From NCBI GenBank assembly GCA_041158045.1, contig JBEBCD010000058.1:1-25516 (forward strand): a stretch of DNA of 25,516 bases, read 5' to 3'. Below are positions 6,745 through 14,091 of this stretch, piece by piece (within the stretch, counting starts at the first letter, position 1; every line of letters starts with the position of its first letter). Made by a program: the position numbers and the translations under genes. The DNA is from CAXRBC01 sp041158045. GTDB taxonomy: Bacteria; Actinomycetota; Acidimicrobiia; Acidimicrobiales; Ilumatobacteraceae. The notes under the pieces are model-generated. The model was not told the origin of the DNA and did not search any database. It saw only the letters and a list, made by a program, of their open reading frames with translations.

Positions 6745-7515
6745 ATGTCGCCCGGCGCGCGCGTCCGCACCGCGTCGGACGTGCGCATCCGCCTCGTGGA
6801 GGACCGGGAGGGTGCGCGGCTGGCCGCCGAGGTCGCGGACCGCGTGTGGGGCATGACCGCGATGGTGCCGACCGAGATCGTGATCGCCGCGGTGCACGCG
6901 GGCGGGTATGCGGCCGTGCTGTGGGAGGACGACGAGCCGGTGGGGTCGGCGTTCGGCTTCCTCGGGCACTGGCACGACGGGCGGCTCTCCCTGCACTCGC
7001 ACCTCGCGGGCGTGCTGCCCGCACGCGCGGGGCGCGGGCACGGCGAGGCACTGAAGCGTCATCAGTGGCGCTGGGCCCGCGAGCGGGGCCTCGAGGCGAT
7101 CACCTGGACGTTCGACCCGCTCGTGCGGCGCAACGCGGTGTTCAACCTGGTGAAGCTCGGTGCGCGCGTCACCGCGTACCACGAGGACTTCTACGGCGAG
7201 ATCCACGACGGGATCAACGCGGGGGAGCGCACGGACCGGCTCGTCGTGCGCTGGGAGGTGGCCGGCGACGGCGCAGCGGGGCACGGTGGCGCGGACGGCG
7301 ACGGGCCGCGCGGCGACTGGGCGGCGCCGACGGCGCGGCTCGTGCCGACCCCCGAGGACGTCGAGTCGCTGCGGCGCACCGACCGCGCAGCGGCGGCGCG
7401 GTGGCGCGAGGAGCAGCGCACGGCGCTGCGCGCCGCGCTCGCGGACGGGCTCGCGATCGTCGGCGTCACCCGCCCCGGCGAGTACGCGCTCGCGCCGAGG
7501 GGGGCGGGGGCGTGA
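6745..7515 (+). CDS. GNAT-superfamily N-acyltransferase (COG3375 type), probable amino-acid N-succinyltransferase
   Basis: A 256-residue predicted GNAT acyltransferase. The stretch from GGYAAVLWEDDEPVGSAFGF through HLAGVLPARAGRGHGEALKRHQ (acyl-CoA binding region) to ITWTFDPLVRRNAVFNLVKLGA and DFYGEIHDGIN...DRLVVRWEV is characteristic of the COG3375 family often found beside NSAR/OSBS genes. In the Geobacillus pathway a GNAT enzyme succinylates D-amino acids before racemisation, and I infer the same role here. A Gly-rich linker (about residues 171-190) separates the core from a C-terminal helical piece. ATG 6745 is preferred over the ATG at 6709 because of the -10 box and because the upstream 12 residues overlap the promoter. 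Its TGA overlaps the next gene's GTG (GTGA). Confidence 0.82.
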   Translation: MSPGARVRTASDVRIRLVEDREGARLAAEVADRVWGMTAMVPTEIVIAAVHAGGYAAVLWEDDEPVGSAFGFLGHWHDGRLSLHSHLAGVLPARAGRGHGEALKRHQWRWARERGLEAITWTFDPLVRRNAVFNLVKLGARVTAYHEDFYGEIHDGINAGERTDRLVVRWEVAGDGAAGHGGADGDGPRGDWAAPTARLVPTPEDVESLRRTDRAAAARWREEQRTALRAALADGLAIVGVTRPGEYALAPRGAGA

Positions 7516-8636
7516 TCCGGGGGGTGGAGGTGCGGCGGGCGACGATCGACCTCGTCGCGCCGTTCCGCACGAGCTTCGGCACCGAGACCGGACGCGACCT
7601 GCTCTACCTGCGCGTCGTCGGCGACGAGGGCGAGGAGGCCGACGGCTGGGGCGAGTGCGTCGCCATGGCGGACCCCGGGTACTCGAGCGAGTACGTCGAC
7701 GGCTGCGAGGACGTGCTGCGGCGCTTCCTCCTGCCGCTCGTCGGGCCGGCGACGACGGCCGAGGACTTCCACGCGGCGGCGCGCGGGGTGCGCGGCCACG
7801 CGATGGCCAAGGCGACGCTCGAGACCGCGCTCCTCGACCGCGACCTGCGCCTCGCGGGCACCGCCCTCTCGGCGCACCTCGGCGCGACCCGCACGCGCGT
7901 GCCGTCGGGCGTGTCGGTCGGCATCCAGCCCGACGTGCCGACGCTGCTGCGCGTCGTGCGCGGCTACCTCGACGAGGGGTACGTGCGCATCAAACTCAAG
8001 ATCGAGCCGGGGTGGGACCTCGAGCCGGTGGCGGCGGTGCGCCGCGAGTTCGGCCCCGGGGTGCCGCTCCAGGTGGACGCGAACGCGGCGTACGCGGTGG
8101 GCGACGCCGCGCACCTCGCCGCGCTCGACGACCACGACCTCCTGCTCATCGAGCAGCCGCTCCCCGAGGACGACGTGTGGGGCCACGCGGTGCTCGCCCG
8201 CACGGTGCGCACGCCGATCTGCCTCGACGAGTCGATCACCTCGGCGGAGGTCGCGGCGGGGGCGATCGAGGCGGGGGCCTGCGCGATCATCAACATCAAG
8301 CCCGGCCGCGTCGGCGGCTACCTCGAGGCGCGCCGCATCCACGACCTGTGCGTGGCGCGCGGCGTGCCCGTGTGGTGCGGGGGGATGCTCGAGACGGGCA
8401 TCGGCCGCGCGGCCAACCTCGCGCTCGCCGCGATGCCCGGCTTCACGCTCCCGGGCGACACGTCGGCGTCGTCGCGGTACTTCCGGCGCGACGTGACCGA
8501 GCCGTTCGTGCTGCGCGAGGGCGGGATCGACGTCCCGCGGGGCCCGGGCATCGGCGTGCGGCCGATCCCCGAGGTGCTCGAGGGGATGACGAGGCGCGTC
8601 GAGATGGTGCCGGTGGTCAGCCCGCGTCGAGCGTGA
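7512..8636 (+). CDS. menC: N-succinylamino acid racemase / o-succinylbenzoate synthase (enolase superfamily)
   Basis: A 374-residue enolase-superfamily enzyme. All catalytic residues are in place and at the same numbers as in the Amycolatopsis NSAR/OSBS enzyme: K161-L-K163, metal ligands D189, E214 and D239, and K263 in INIKPGRVGG; the capping domain covers about residues 1-120. Motifs such as FRTSFG, LQVDANAAY, LLIEQPL, CLDESI, WCGGMLETGIGRAAN and FTLPGDTSAS are typical. The protein could be the menaquinone enzyme (OSBS), a racemase of N-succinylamino acids, or both; family members are often promiscuous. The 4-bp GTGA overlap with a GNAT acyltransferase favours a racemase role, while no other men gene is nearby. 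The 3' end overlaps the convergent PPOX gene by 20 bp. Confidence 0.9.
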   Translation: MIRGVEVRRATIDLVAPFRTSFGTETGRDLLYLRVVGDEGEEADGWGECVAMADPGYSSEYVDGCEDVLRRFLLPLVGPATTAEDFHAAARGVRGHAMAKATLETALLDRDLRLAGTALSAHLGATRTRVPSGVSVGIQPDVPTLLRVVRGYLDEGYVRIKLKIEPGWDLEPVAAVRREFGPGVPLQVDANAAYAVGDAAHLAALDDHDLLLIEQPLPEDDVWGHAVLARTVRTPICLDESITSAEVAAGAIEAGACAIINIKPGRVGGYLEARRIHDLCVARGVPVWCGGMLETGIGRAANLALAAMPGFTLPGDTSASSRYFRRDVTEPFVLREGGIDVPRGPGIGVRPIPEVLEGMTRRVEMVPVVSPRRA

Positions 8637-9033
8637 GGACCACCGCGGTCTCGGGGCCGTCGTCGCCCCGGCCGATGCGCTCCATGCACCACAGGTAGGC
8701 CGCGAACAGGCGGTACGTCAGGCCGTACTTGCGCGCGATGGCGTCGCGCACCCGCACCGCCTCGTCGTGCGTCACCACGCGCGCCGTGCACGACCACGTC
8801 GCGGCGCCGTCGGCCACGCGCCCGCGCGCGTCGCAGACGCGCAGCGTGGCGCGAGGGGTGTGCGCGAGGCGCCGCACCTTGCCCGAGTCGAGCGCGGTGG
8901 TGAAGCCGTAGCCGTCGCCGTGGCGCGCGATCCACACCGCGGTCGCCACGGGCCGACCGTCGCGGCGGAACGTCGTGAAGGAGACGTACTTGGCCCCGTC
9001 GAGCACGGGGTCGAGGGCGGGGCGCGGCGTCAT
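8617..9033 (-). CDS. PPOX-class F420-dependent oxidoreductase-like protein
   Basis: A 138-residue single-domain split-barrel protein of the pyridoxamine-phosphate-oxidase/FDOR fold: LDGAKYVSFTTFRRDGRPVATAVWIARHGDGYGFTT, then SGKVRRLAHTPRATLRVCDARGR, the usual flavin or F420 contact stretch. Homologues in actinobacteria bind F420 and carry TIGR03666-like names; substrate unknown. ATG 9033 is chosen because the longer frame upstream translates tRNA-Pro (9062-9135), which is not coding. The start is only 28 nt past the 3' end of the tRNA on the same strand, with no clear separate promoter, so the tRNA and this mRNA may share a transcript. Confidence 0.82.
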   Translation of the reverse strand: MTPRPALDPVLDGAKYVSFTTFRRDGRPVATAVWIARHGDGYGFTTALDSGKVRRLAHTPRATLRVCDARGRVADGAATWSCTARVVTHDEAVRVRDAIARKYGLTYRLFAAYLWCMERIGRGDDGPETAVVLTLDAG

Positions 9034-9061
9034 GGGTGGCGTGGCCGCGGTCGCGGCGTCG

Positions 9062-9135
9062 TCGGGAAGGGGGGATTTGAACCCCCGGCCTCCTGGTCCC
9101 AAACCAGGCGCGCTGCCAAGCTGCGCCACTTCCCG
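9062..9135 (-). tRNA. tRNA-Pro (anticodon TGG)
   Basis: The minus strand folds as a complete cloverleaf: acceptor CGGGAAG/CTTCCCG, D arm GCGC-AGCTTGGCA-GCGC, anticodon arm CCTGG-TTTGGGA-CCAGG with anticodon TGG, 5-nt variable loop, T arm GGGGG-TTCAAAT-CCCCC. It is 74 nt with discriminator A; CCA is not encoded. Confidence 0.95.
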
Positions 9136-9144
9136 GGCGCGATC

Positions 9145-9150
9145 AGCCTA
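9145..9150 (-). promoter_or_regulatory. -10 box (TAGGCT) of tRNA-Pro
   Basis: TAGGCT on the minus strand lies 9 nt upstream of the tRNA 5' end, so transcription would start about 2-3 nt before the mature tRNA. It is the same motif found before protein genes here. Confidence 0.55.
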
Positions 9151-9180
9151 CGGCGAGTGCGGGGCGGGGGCGGGGCGTCG

Positions 9181-10335
9181 TCAGGCGAGCGTGCGCACCG
9201 CGGCGAGCAGGCGCGCGACGTCGTCGTCCGACACGTACCGCACGACGCCCGCGCGCACGACGCCGCCCGACTCCGCGAGCCCGAGCTGGCCGACGGCCTC
9301 GACGGCGTACGAGTGGCCGGACCACACCGCGATGCGCTCGCGGGCGAGCGCCGCCGCCACCTCGTCGGGCCGGCGACCCGCGACGGTGAACGCGACGGTC
9401 GGCGTGCGATCCCGCATCACCGGCGCGCCGTGGACGCGCACGCCCGGCGTCGCGAGCAGCCCCTCGAGCAGCGGGCGGAACGTCGCGGCCTCGGCCGCCT
9501 CGACGGCCGCCATCGACTCCTCGAGCAGGTAGCGCGCGGCGGCCTCGGTCGCCGCGACGGCCTCGAAGCTCGGCGTCCCCGTCTCCCAGCGGCGCGGGCC
9601 CGCGTCGCTCGCGGGCCGCACCTTGGCCACGGGGAGCGCGTCGAGGAGGGCGGGCTCGATCCACATCACGCCGGCGTGCGGGCCGTACCACTTGTACGGC
9701 GAGGTGGCGAGCACGTCGCAGCCGATGGCGGCGACGTCCACGGCCCGGTGCGGCGCGAGGTGGACCGCGTCGACGAAGGTGCGCGCGCCGACGGCGCGCG
9801 CGAGCGCCACGATGGCGGGCAGGTCGGTGATCGTGCCGATGAGGTTGGACGCGCCGGTCACCGCGACCCACCGGGTGCGCGGCGTCACGAGCGACGCGAG
9901 GGCGTCCATGTCGAGGCGACCGTCGGTGGGGTCGAAGGGCGCGAGCACGTGCTCGGCGCCGGCGTCCTCGCACGCGATGCGCCACGGCGAGACGTTCGCA
10001 TCGTGGTCGAGGCGCGTGCCGACGACGCGGTCGCCGGGTCGCAGCGTGCGGGCGATCGCGCGCGTGAGTGCGAGCGTCATCGTCGTCATGTTGGCGCCGA
10101 AGCAGACGCCCGCGGGATCGGCGCCGAGCAGGGTGCCGACCACGCCGCGCGCGCGGTCGAGCTGCGCGTCGCAGTCGGCCGCGGCGGCGAACTCGCCGCC
10201 GGTGTTGGCGTTGGACCCGCCGAGGTGCCAGTCGTGCATCGCGCGGATCGCGACGTCGACCATCTGCGTCCCCGCGGGGCCGTCGAAGCGCGCCCAGCCG
10301 TCGCGCACGCCGGGGAAGCGCGCGGCGGGCGTCAT
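9181..10335 (-). CDS. Cysteine desulfurase-like class V aminotransferase-fold protein
   Basis: A 384-residue PLP enzyme of fold type I. The PLP lysine is K215 in TSPYKWYGPH, preceded by the DAVH motif (D189, H192) that contacts the pyridine ring; GSNANTGG (40-47) and FGANMTTMTLAL (79-90) form the cofactor phosphate region, and VRAGVVRYVSDDDVARLL closes the small domain. The layout is that of the cysteine-desulfurase-like TIGR01976 family rather than IscS/SufS: the active-site cysteine loop of true desulfurases is not evident. Reaction and substrate are unknown; amino-acid desulfuration, deamination or beta-elimination are possible. It follows the small SH3-like gene by 54 bp on the same strand and may be co-transcribed with it. 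Confidence 0.82.
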   Translation of the reverse strand: MTPAARFPGVRDGWARFDGPAGTQMVDVAIRAMHDWHLGGSNANTGGEFAAAADCDAQLDRARGVVGTLLGADPAGVCFGANMTTMTLALTRAIARTLRPGDRVVGTRLDHDANVSPWRIACEDAGAEHVLAPFDPTDGRLDMDALASLVTPRTRWVAVTGASNLIGTITDLPAIVALARAVGARTFVDAVHLAPHRAVDVAAIGCDVLATSPYKWYGPHAGVMWIEPALLDALPVAKVRPASDAGPRRWETGTPSFEAVAATEAAARYLLEESMAAVEAAEAATFRPLLEGLLATPGVRVHGAPVMRDRTPTVAFTVAGRRPDEVAAALARERIAVWSGHSYAVEAVGQLGLAESGGVVRAGVVRYVSDDDVARLLAAVRTLA

Positions 10336-10389
10336 GCGGGGGAGGGGCGTCTCGGCTCGGGGCGCGGCGCGCGGGCCCGGCGACCGTCG

Positions 10390-10659
10390 CTAGTGGGCGC
10401 GGCGCGCGGCGCGGGCGAGGCGCTTGGCCGCGCGGCCGAGGGGCTCGAGGTGGCGGTGGTCGAGGTCGCCGACCTCCGCACCGCCGTCGAAGCGCACCCG
10501 GTAGCGCTGCCACTGGAAGCCGTTGGCGAGGATGACGCGCCCGCGCGTGCCGGCGGCGACGCCCGCGGCGTCGACGACGAGGCGCACCTCGTCGCCCATG
10601 CGCAGGTCGAGCTGGCCCTCGTGGGGCTTCGCGAGCGCGTGCGGCTTCCAGAACGGCAT
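10390..10659 (-). CDS. Small basic SH3/KOW-like protein, unknown function
   Basis: An 89-residue protein that I cannot assign to a characterised family. The middle (MGDEVRLVVDAAGVAAGTRGRV, then QWQRYRVRFDGGAEVGDLDHRHLEP) has the alternating strands and Gly turns of a small SH3-like beta barrel, as in KOW-type domains, and the C-terminus (GRAAKRLARAARRAH) is a basic helix. Such a combination would suit binding to RNA or the ribosome, which is inference. ATG 10659 is preferred over an upstream ATG at 10683: it gives a compact domain and lies 6 nt after a CACACT -10-like box. The gene is divergent from trigger factor. Confidence 0.65.
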   Translation of the reverse strand: MPFWKPHALAKPHEGQLDLRMGDEVRLVVDAAGVAAGTRGRVILANGFQWQRYRVRFDGGAEVGDLDHRHLEPLGRAAKRLARAARRAH

Positions 10660-10664
10660 GGGCT

Positions 10665-10685
10665 CAGTGTGCCACAGATACACTG
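10665..10685. promoter_or_regulatory. Divergent promoter pair between the small protein gene and tig
   Basis: CAGTGT (10665-10670) and ACACTG (10680-10685) form an inverted repeat with 9 nt between. Each arm contains a -10-like hexamer pointing outward: TACACT (10679-10684, plus, 10 nt before the tig GTG) and CACACT (10671-10666, minus, 6 nt before the small gene's ATG). The repeat may simply be the two -10 boxes, or an operator controlling both. Confidence 0.45.
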
Positions 10686-10694
10686 CCCCGCGCC

Positions 10695-12101
10695 GTGCAG
10701 ACGTCCATCGAGCGCATCGACGACACGACGGTCAAGCTCTCGGTGCGCGTCGACGAGGCCGAGTTCGACCGATACCTCGACGGCGCGTTCCGCAAGATCG
10801 CGTCGCAGGTGCGCATCCCCGGCTTCAGGCCCGGCAAGGCCCCGCGGCGCGTGCTCGAGGCGCAGATCGGCGTCGACGCCGCGCGCGCGCAGGCCCGCGA
10901 GGACGCGGTGCCGTCGACGCTCGCCAAGGCGGTGCGCGACCACGACCTCGACATCGTCGCGACGCCGAAGATCGAGGTCACGAGCGGGGACTCGGCCGAC
11001 CACGTCGCCTACGACGCGACGTGCGAGCTGCGGCCCGTCGTCACGATCGAGGGCTGGCAGTCGCTGCGGGTCGAGCTCCCCGCGCTCGAGGTCTCCGACG
11101 CGGACGTCGCGGAGGTGCTCGACTACGAGCGCAAGCGCCACGGCACCCTGCGCGACGCCGCGCGCCCCGTCGCCGCGGGCGACCAGGTGACGCTGAAGCT
11201 CCGCGGGGAGCGGGCCGGCGAGGCCCTGCCCGGCCTCGACGTCGACGACTGGCTCTACGAGGTCGGCCGCGGCTGGGTCGCCGAGGGGTTCGACGACCGC
11301 CTCATCGGCAGCGAGACCGGTGCCAGCATGCAGTTCTCGGCGAAGCCGTCCGGGATGGACGAGCCCGCCGACTTCTCCGTCACGGTGAAGCGGGTGCAGG
11401 AGATGGAGCTGCCCGACCTCACCGACGCGTGGGTCGACGAACACGTCGCCGAGTTCGACACCGTGGAGGCGTGGCGCGCATCGGTGCGTCAGCGGCTCGC
11501 GGATGGTCGCCTCGCGCAGGCGCGCCGCGAGGTCGTGGAGCGCACCACGTCGGCGCTCGCGGCGCTGGTGACGATCGAGGCGCCGGAGTCGATGGTGGGC
11601 AGCGACCTGCGCGCCCGCGTGGACAACACGGTCCGCCAGTTCCAGGCCCAGGGCATCGCCCTCGAGCAATGGCTGTCGATCACGGGGCAGACGGGGGAGC
11701 AGTTCGTCGAGGCGATGCGCGAGCAGTCGCGCCTCGCGGTCAAGGTCGACCTCGCGCTGCGCGCCGTCGTGGTCGCCGACGGCATCGAGGTGTCGGACGA
11801 CGACCTCGAGGCGCAGTACGCGCGCATCGCGTCGCAGGTGGGTCGCAAGGCATCCGTCGTGCGCCGCCAGTACGAGGAGAGCGACGCGGTCACCGACCTG
11901 CGCGCGCAGATCGCCAAGTCGCGCGCGATCGACGCGCTGCTCCACCGTGCGACGTTCGTCGACCCCGCGGGCACCGAGCTCGACAACGAGCACGTCCTCG
12001 GTCACTCGCACGACGACCACGACCACGACCACGGGGACCACGCGCACGGGGATCACGACCACGCCGAGGCGGGCGCGGGCGGCGCACGGTCGCACGAGTA
12101 G
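10695..12101 (+). CDS. tig: Trigger factor with His/Asp-rich C-terminal tail
   Basis: Ribosome-associated chaperone and peptidyl-prolyl isomerase that receives nascent chains at the exit tunnel. The 468-residue protein has the N-terminal ribosome-binding domain with its signature GFRPGKAP at residues 43-50, a middle FKBP-like domain (about 155-240) and a long helical chaperone domain (about 250-430). The last 32 residues are unusual: within 437-456 nine of twenty residues are His and seven Asp, in HxH/DxH patterns, likely to bind Ni, Zn, Cu or Co. Similar His-rich tails are established for the PPIase SlyD. GTG 10695 starts at the family N-terminus. The next genes, clpP and clpX, form the classic tig-clp neighbourhood. 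Confidence 0.95.
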   Translation: MQTSIERIDDTTVKLSVRVDEAEFDRYLDGAFRKIASQVRIPGFRPGKAPRRVLEAQIGVDAARAQAREDAVPSTLAKAVRDHDLDIVATPKIEVTSGDSADHVAYDATCELRPVVTIEGWQSLRVELPALEVSDADVAEVLDYERKRHGTLRDAARPVAAGDQVTLKLRGERAGEALPGLDVDDWLYEVGRGWVAEGFDDRLIGSETGASMQFSAKPSGMDEPADFSVTVKRVQEMELPDLTDAWVDEHVAEFDTVEAWRASVRQRLADGRLAQARREVVERTTSALAALVTIEAPESMVGSDLRARVDNTVRQFQAQGIALEQWLSITGQTGEQFVEAMREQSRLAVKVDLALRAVVVADGIEVSDDDLEAQYARIASQVGRKASVVRRQYEESDAVTDLRAQIAKSRAIDALLHRATFVDPAGTELDNEHVLGHSHDDHDHDHGDHAHGDHDHAEAGAGGARSHE

Positions 12102-12113
12102 GCCCGTCGCCGA

Positions 12114-12133
12114 CGCCGGATCCCGATCCGGCG
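12114..12133 (+). terminator. Hairpin between tig and clpP
   Basis: CGCCGGATC and GATCCGGCG are perfect inverted arms (8-bp stem with a 4-nt loop), 12 nt after the tig stop and 13 nt before the clpP -10 box. It probably terminates or attenuates tig transcription; no T-run follows. Confidence 0.5.
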
Positions 12134-12146
12134 CACGGGGCGCAAG

Positions 12147-12152
12147 TAGCGT
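12147..12152 (+). promoter_or_regulatory. -10 box (TAGCGT) of clpP
   Basis: TAGCGT ends 10 nt before the clpP ATG at 12163, implying a leader of only about 3-4 nt. It gives clpP-clpX a promoter separate from tig. Confidence 0.5.
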
Positions 12153-12162
12153 GAGTCGGGAC

Positions 12163-12798
12163 ATGGACCCCTTCGTCGCGCGCAACTACTACGTCCCCAA
12201 CGTCACGGAGCAGACGAGCCGCGGCGAGCGGGTCTACGACCTGTACAGCCGCCTGCTGAAGGAGAACATCATCTTCCTCGGCACGCCGATCGACGACACG
12301 ATCGCCAACCTGGTGTGCGCCCAGCTCATCCACCTCGAGAGCGAGAACCCGGACAAGGACATCAACGTCTACGTCAACTCGCCGGGCGGCGACATCACCG
12401 CGCTCTTCGCGATCTACGACACCATGCAGTTCATCAAGAACGACATCGCGACGATCTGCCTCGGGCAGGCCGCGTCGGCCGCCGCGGTGCTCCTCGCCGC
12501 GGGCACCAAGGGCAAGCGCCTCGCCCTGCCGCACGCGCGGATCCTCCTGCACCAGCCGTACGGCCAGGTGGGCTACGCGCAGGTCACCGACCTCGAGATC
12601 GCGGCCAAGGAGATCCTCCGCATGCGGGACCTGCTCGAGCAGATCCTCGCCCGCCACACGGGGCAGTCGATCGAGCGGGTGCACCGCGACACCGACCGCG
12701 ACTTCGTGATGGAGGCCGAGGAGGCCAAGGCCTACGGCATCATCGACGAGGTCATCACCTCGCGCCAGCTCGCCGACCGCAGCGGACCCATCCGCTGA
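12163..12798 (+). CDS. clpP: ATP-dependent Clp protease proteolytic subunit, ClpP2-like
   Basis: Serine peptidase that forms the barrel of ClpXP/ClpCP. The 211-residue protein carries the catalytic triad S105 (GQAAS), H130 (LLHQP) and D176 (HRDTDRD), plus the oxyanion/handle region NSPGGDITALFAIYDTM. That stretch, TICLGQAASAAAVLLAAG and the C-terminus resemble actinobacterial ClpP2 rather than ClpP1. No second clpP gene lies beside it, although actinobacteria usually encode clpP1-clpP2 in tandem here. There is no long propeptide from ATG 12163; an in-frame GTG at 12151 would add four residues but overlaps the -10 box. It is followed by clpX after 13 bp. Confidence 0.95.
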   Translation: MDPFVARNYYVPNVTEQTSRGERVYDLYSRLLKENIIFLGTPIDDTIANLVCAQLIHLESENPDKDINVYVNSPGGDITALFAIYDTMQFIKNDIATICLGQAASAAAVLLAAGTKGKRLALPHARILLHQPYGQVGYAQVTDLEIAAKEILRMRDLLEQILARHTGQSIERVHRDTDRDFVMEAEEAKAYGIIDEVITSRQLADRSGPIR

Positions 12799-12811
12799 CC
12801 CCGGGGGGACC

Positions 12812-14089
12812 GTGGCGAAGTTCGGGGACTCGGCCGAGGTCGTGAAGTGCTCCTTCTGCGGCAAGACGCAGAAGCAGGTCAAGAAGCTGATCGCCGGTCC
12901 CGGCGTCTACATCTGCAACGAGTGCATCGACCTGTGCAACGAGATCATCGACGAGGAGGCGCAGGGTGACGCCGAGGTCGGGCTCCAGAAGGTGCCCAAC
13001 CCGCGCGAGATCCGCACGTTCCTCGACGACTACGTGATCGGCCAGGAGCAGGCCAAGAAGGTCCTCTCCGTCGCGGTGTTCAACCACTACCGCCGCATCC
13101 AGTACCAGCAGGGCGGCGCGAGCCGCAAGGGCGAGGTGGAGCTCGCCAAGAGCAACATCCTGCTGCTCGGTCCCACGGGCTGCGGCAAGACGCACATGGC
13201 GCAGACGCTCGCGCGCATGCTCAACGTGCCCTTCGCCATCGCCGACGCCACGGCGCTCACCGAGGCCGGCTACGTGGGCGAGGACGTGGAGAACATCCTG
13301 CTGAAGCTGCTGCAGGCCGCCGACTTCGACGTCAAGCGCGCCGAGACCGGCATCGTCTACATCGACGAGATCGACAAGGTGGCCCGCAAGAGCGAGAACC
13401 CGAGCATCACCCGGGACGTCTCGGGGGAGGGCGTCCAGCAGGCGCTCCTCAAGATCCTGGAGGGCACGGTGGCATCGGTGCCGCCGCAGGGCGGGCGCAA
13501 GCACCCGCACCAGGAGTTCATCCAGATCGACACGACCAACGTGCTCTTCATCTGCGGCGGCGCCTTCGCCGGCCTCGACCAGATCATCGCCTCGCGCATC
13601 GGCCAGAAGGGCGTCGGCTTCCACGCGCAGGTGAAGTCGAAGCACGAGAAGGACCCGGGTGCGCTCTTCGCGCAGGTGCTGCCGGAGGACCTCCTCAAGT
13701 TCGGCATGATCCCCGAGTTCGTCGGCCGCCTCCCGATGGTGGGCGCCGTGCACAGCCTCGACAAGCCGGCGCTCATGCGGATCCTCACGGAGCCGAAGAA
13801 CGCGCTCGTCAAGCAGTACCAGAAGTTCTTCGAGTTCGAGGACGTCGAGCTCGAGGTGCCGGAGCCGGCGCTCGACGCGATCGCCGACCTGGCGCTCGCG
13901 CGCGGCACGGGCGCCCGCGGCCTGCGTGCGATCCTCGAGGAGGTGCTGCTCGACGTGATGTACGACCTGCCCGGTCGCACCGACGTGGCCAAGGTCGTGC
14001 TGGACGCCGACGCCGTGCGCCGCACCGCGCCGCCGACCCGCATCGCCCGCGCGGTGCGGCCCTCGCGCCAGCGGCGCGCCGCCTCCTGA
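12812..14089 (+). CDS. clpX: ATP-dependent Clp protease ATP-binding subunit ClpX
   Basis: AAA+ unfoldase that selects substrates and feeds them to ClpP. The 425-residue protein has the N-terminal zinc-binding domain with C13, C16, C35 and C38, Walker A GPTGCGKT (120-127), the GYVG pore loop, Walker B VYIDEIDK, a GQKGVGF segment at the ClpP-contacting (IGF) loop position, and the C-terminal small domain (ARGTGARGLRAILEEVLLDVMYDLPGR). The contact loop reads VGF rather than IGF, a conservative change. GTG 12812 gives the usual start and is preceded by a G-rich stretch that may serve as ribosome-binding site. It is translated from the same mRNA as clpP. Confidence 0.97.
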   Translation: MAKFGDSAEVVKCSFCGKTQKQVKKLIAGPGVYICNECIDLCNEIIDEEAQGDAEVGLQKVPNPREIRTFLDDYVIGQEQAKKVLSVAVFNHYRRIQYQQGGASRKGEVELAKSNILLLGPTGCGKTHMAQTLARMLNVPFAIADATALTEAGYVGEDVENILLKLLQAADFDVKRAETGIVYIDEIDKVARKSENPSITRDVSGEGVQQALLKILEGTVASVPPQGGRKHPHQEFIQIDTTNVLFICGGAFAGLDQIIASRIGQKGVGFHAQVKSKHEKDPGALFAQVLPEDLLKFGMIPEFVGRLPMVGAVHSLDKPALMRILTEPKNALVKQYQKFFEFEDVELEVPEPALDAIADLALARGTGARGLRAILEEVLLDVMYDLPGRTDVAKVVLDADAVRRTAPPTRIARAVRPSRQRRAAS

Positions 14090-14091
14090 CC

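Noticed and set aside
3862..9135. tRNA-Gly and tRNA-Pro as integration sites of a genomic island
   Set aside because: No integrase, no second copy of either tRNA 3' end, and no composition change in between.
9181..10335. True IscS/SufS cysteine desulfurase for Fe-S assembly
   Set aside because: The catalytic cysteine loop is not recognisable and no suf or isc gene adjoins, so only the broader PLP family is assigned.
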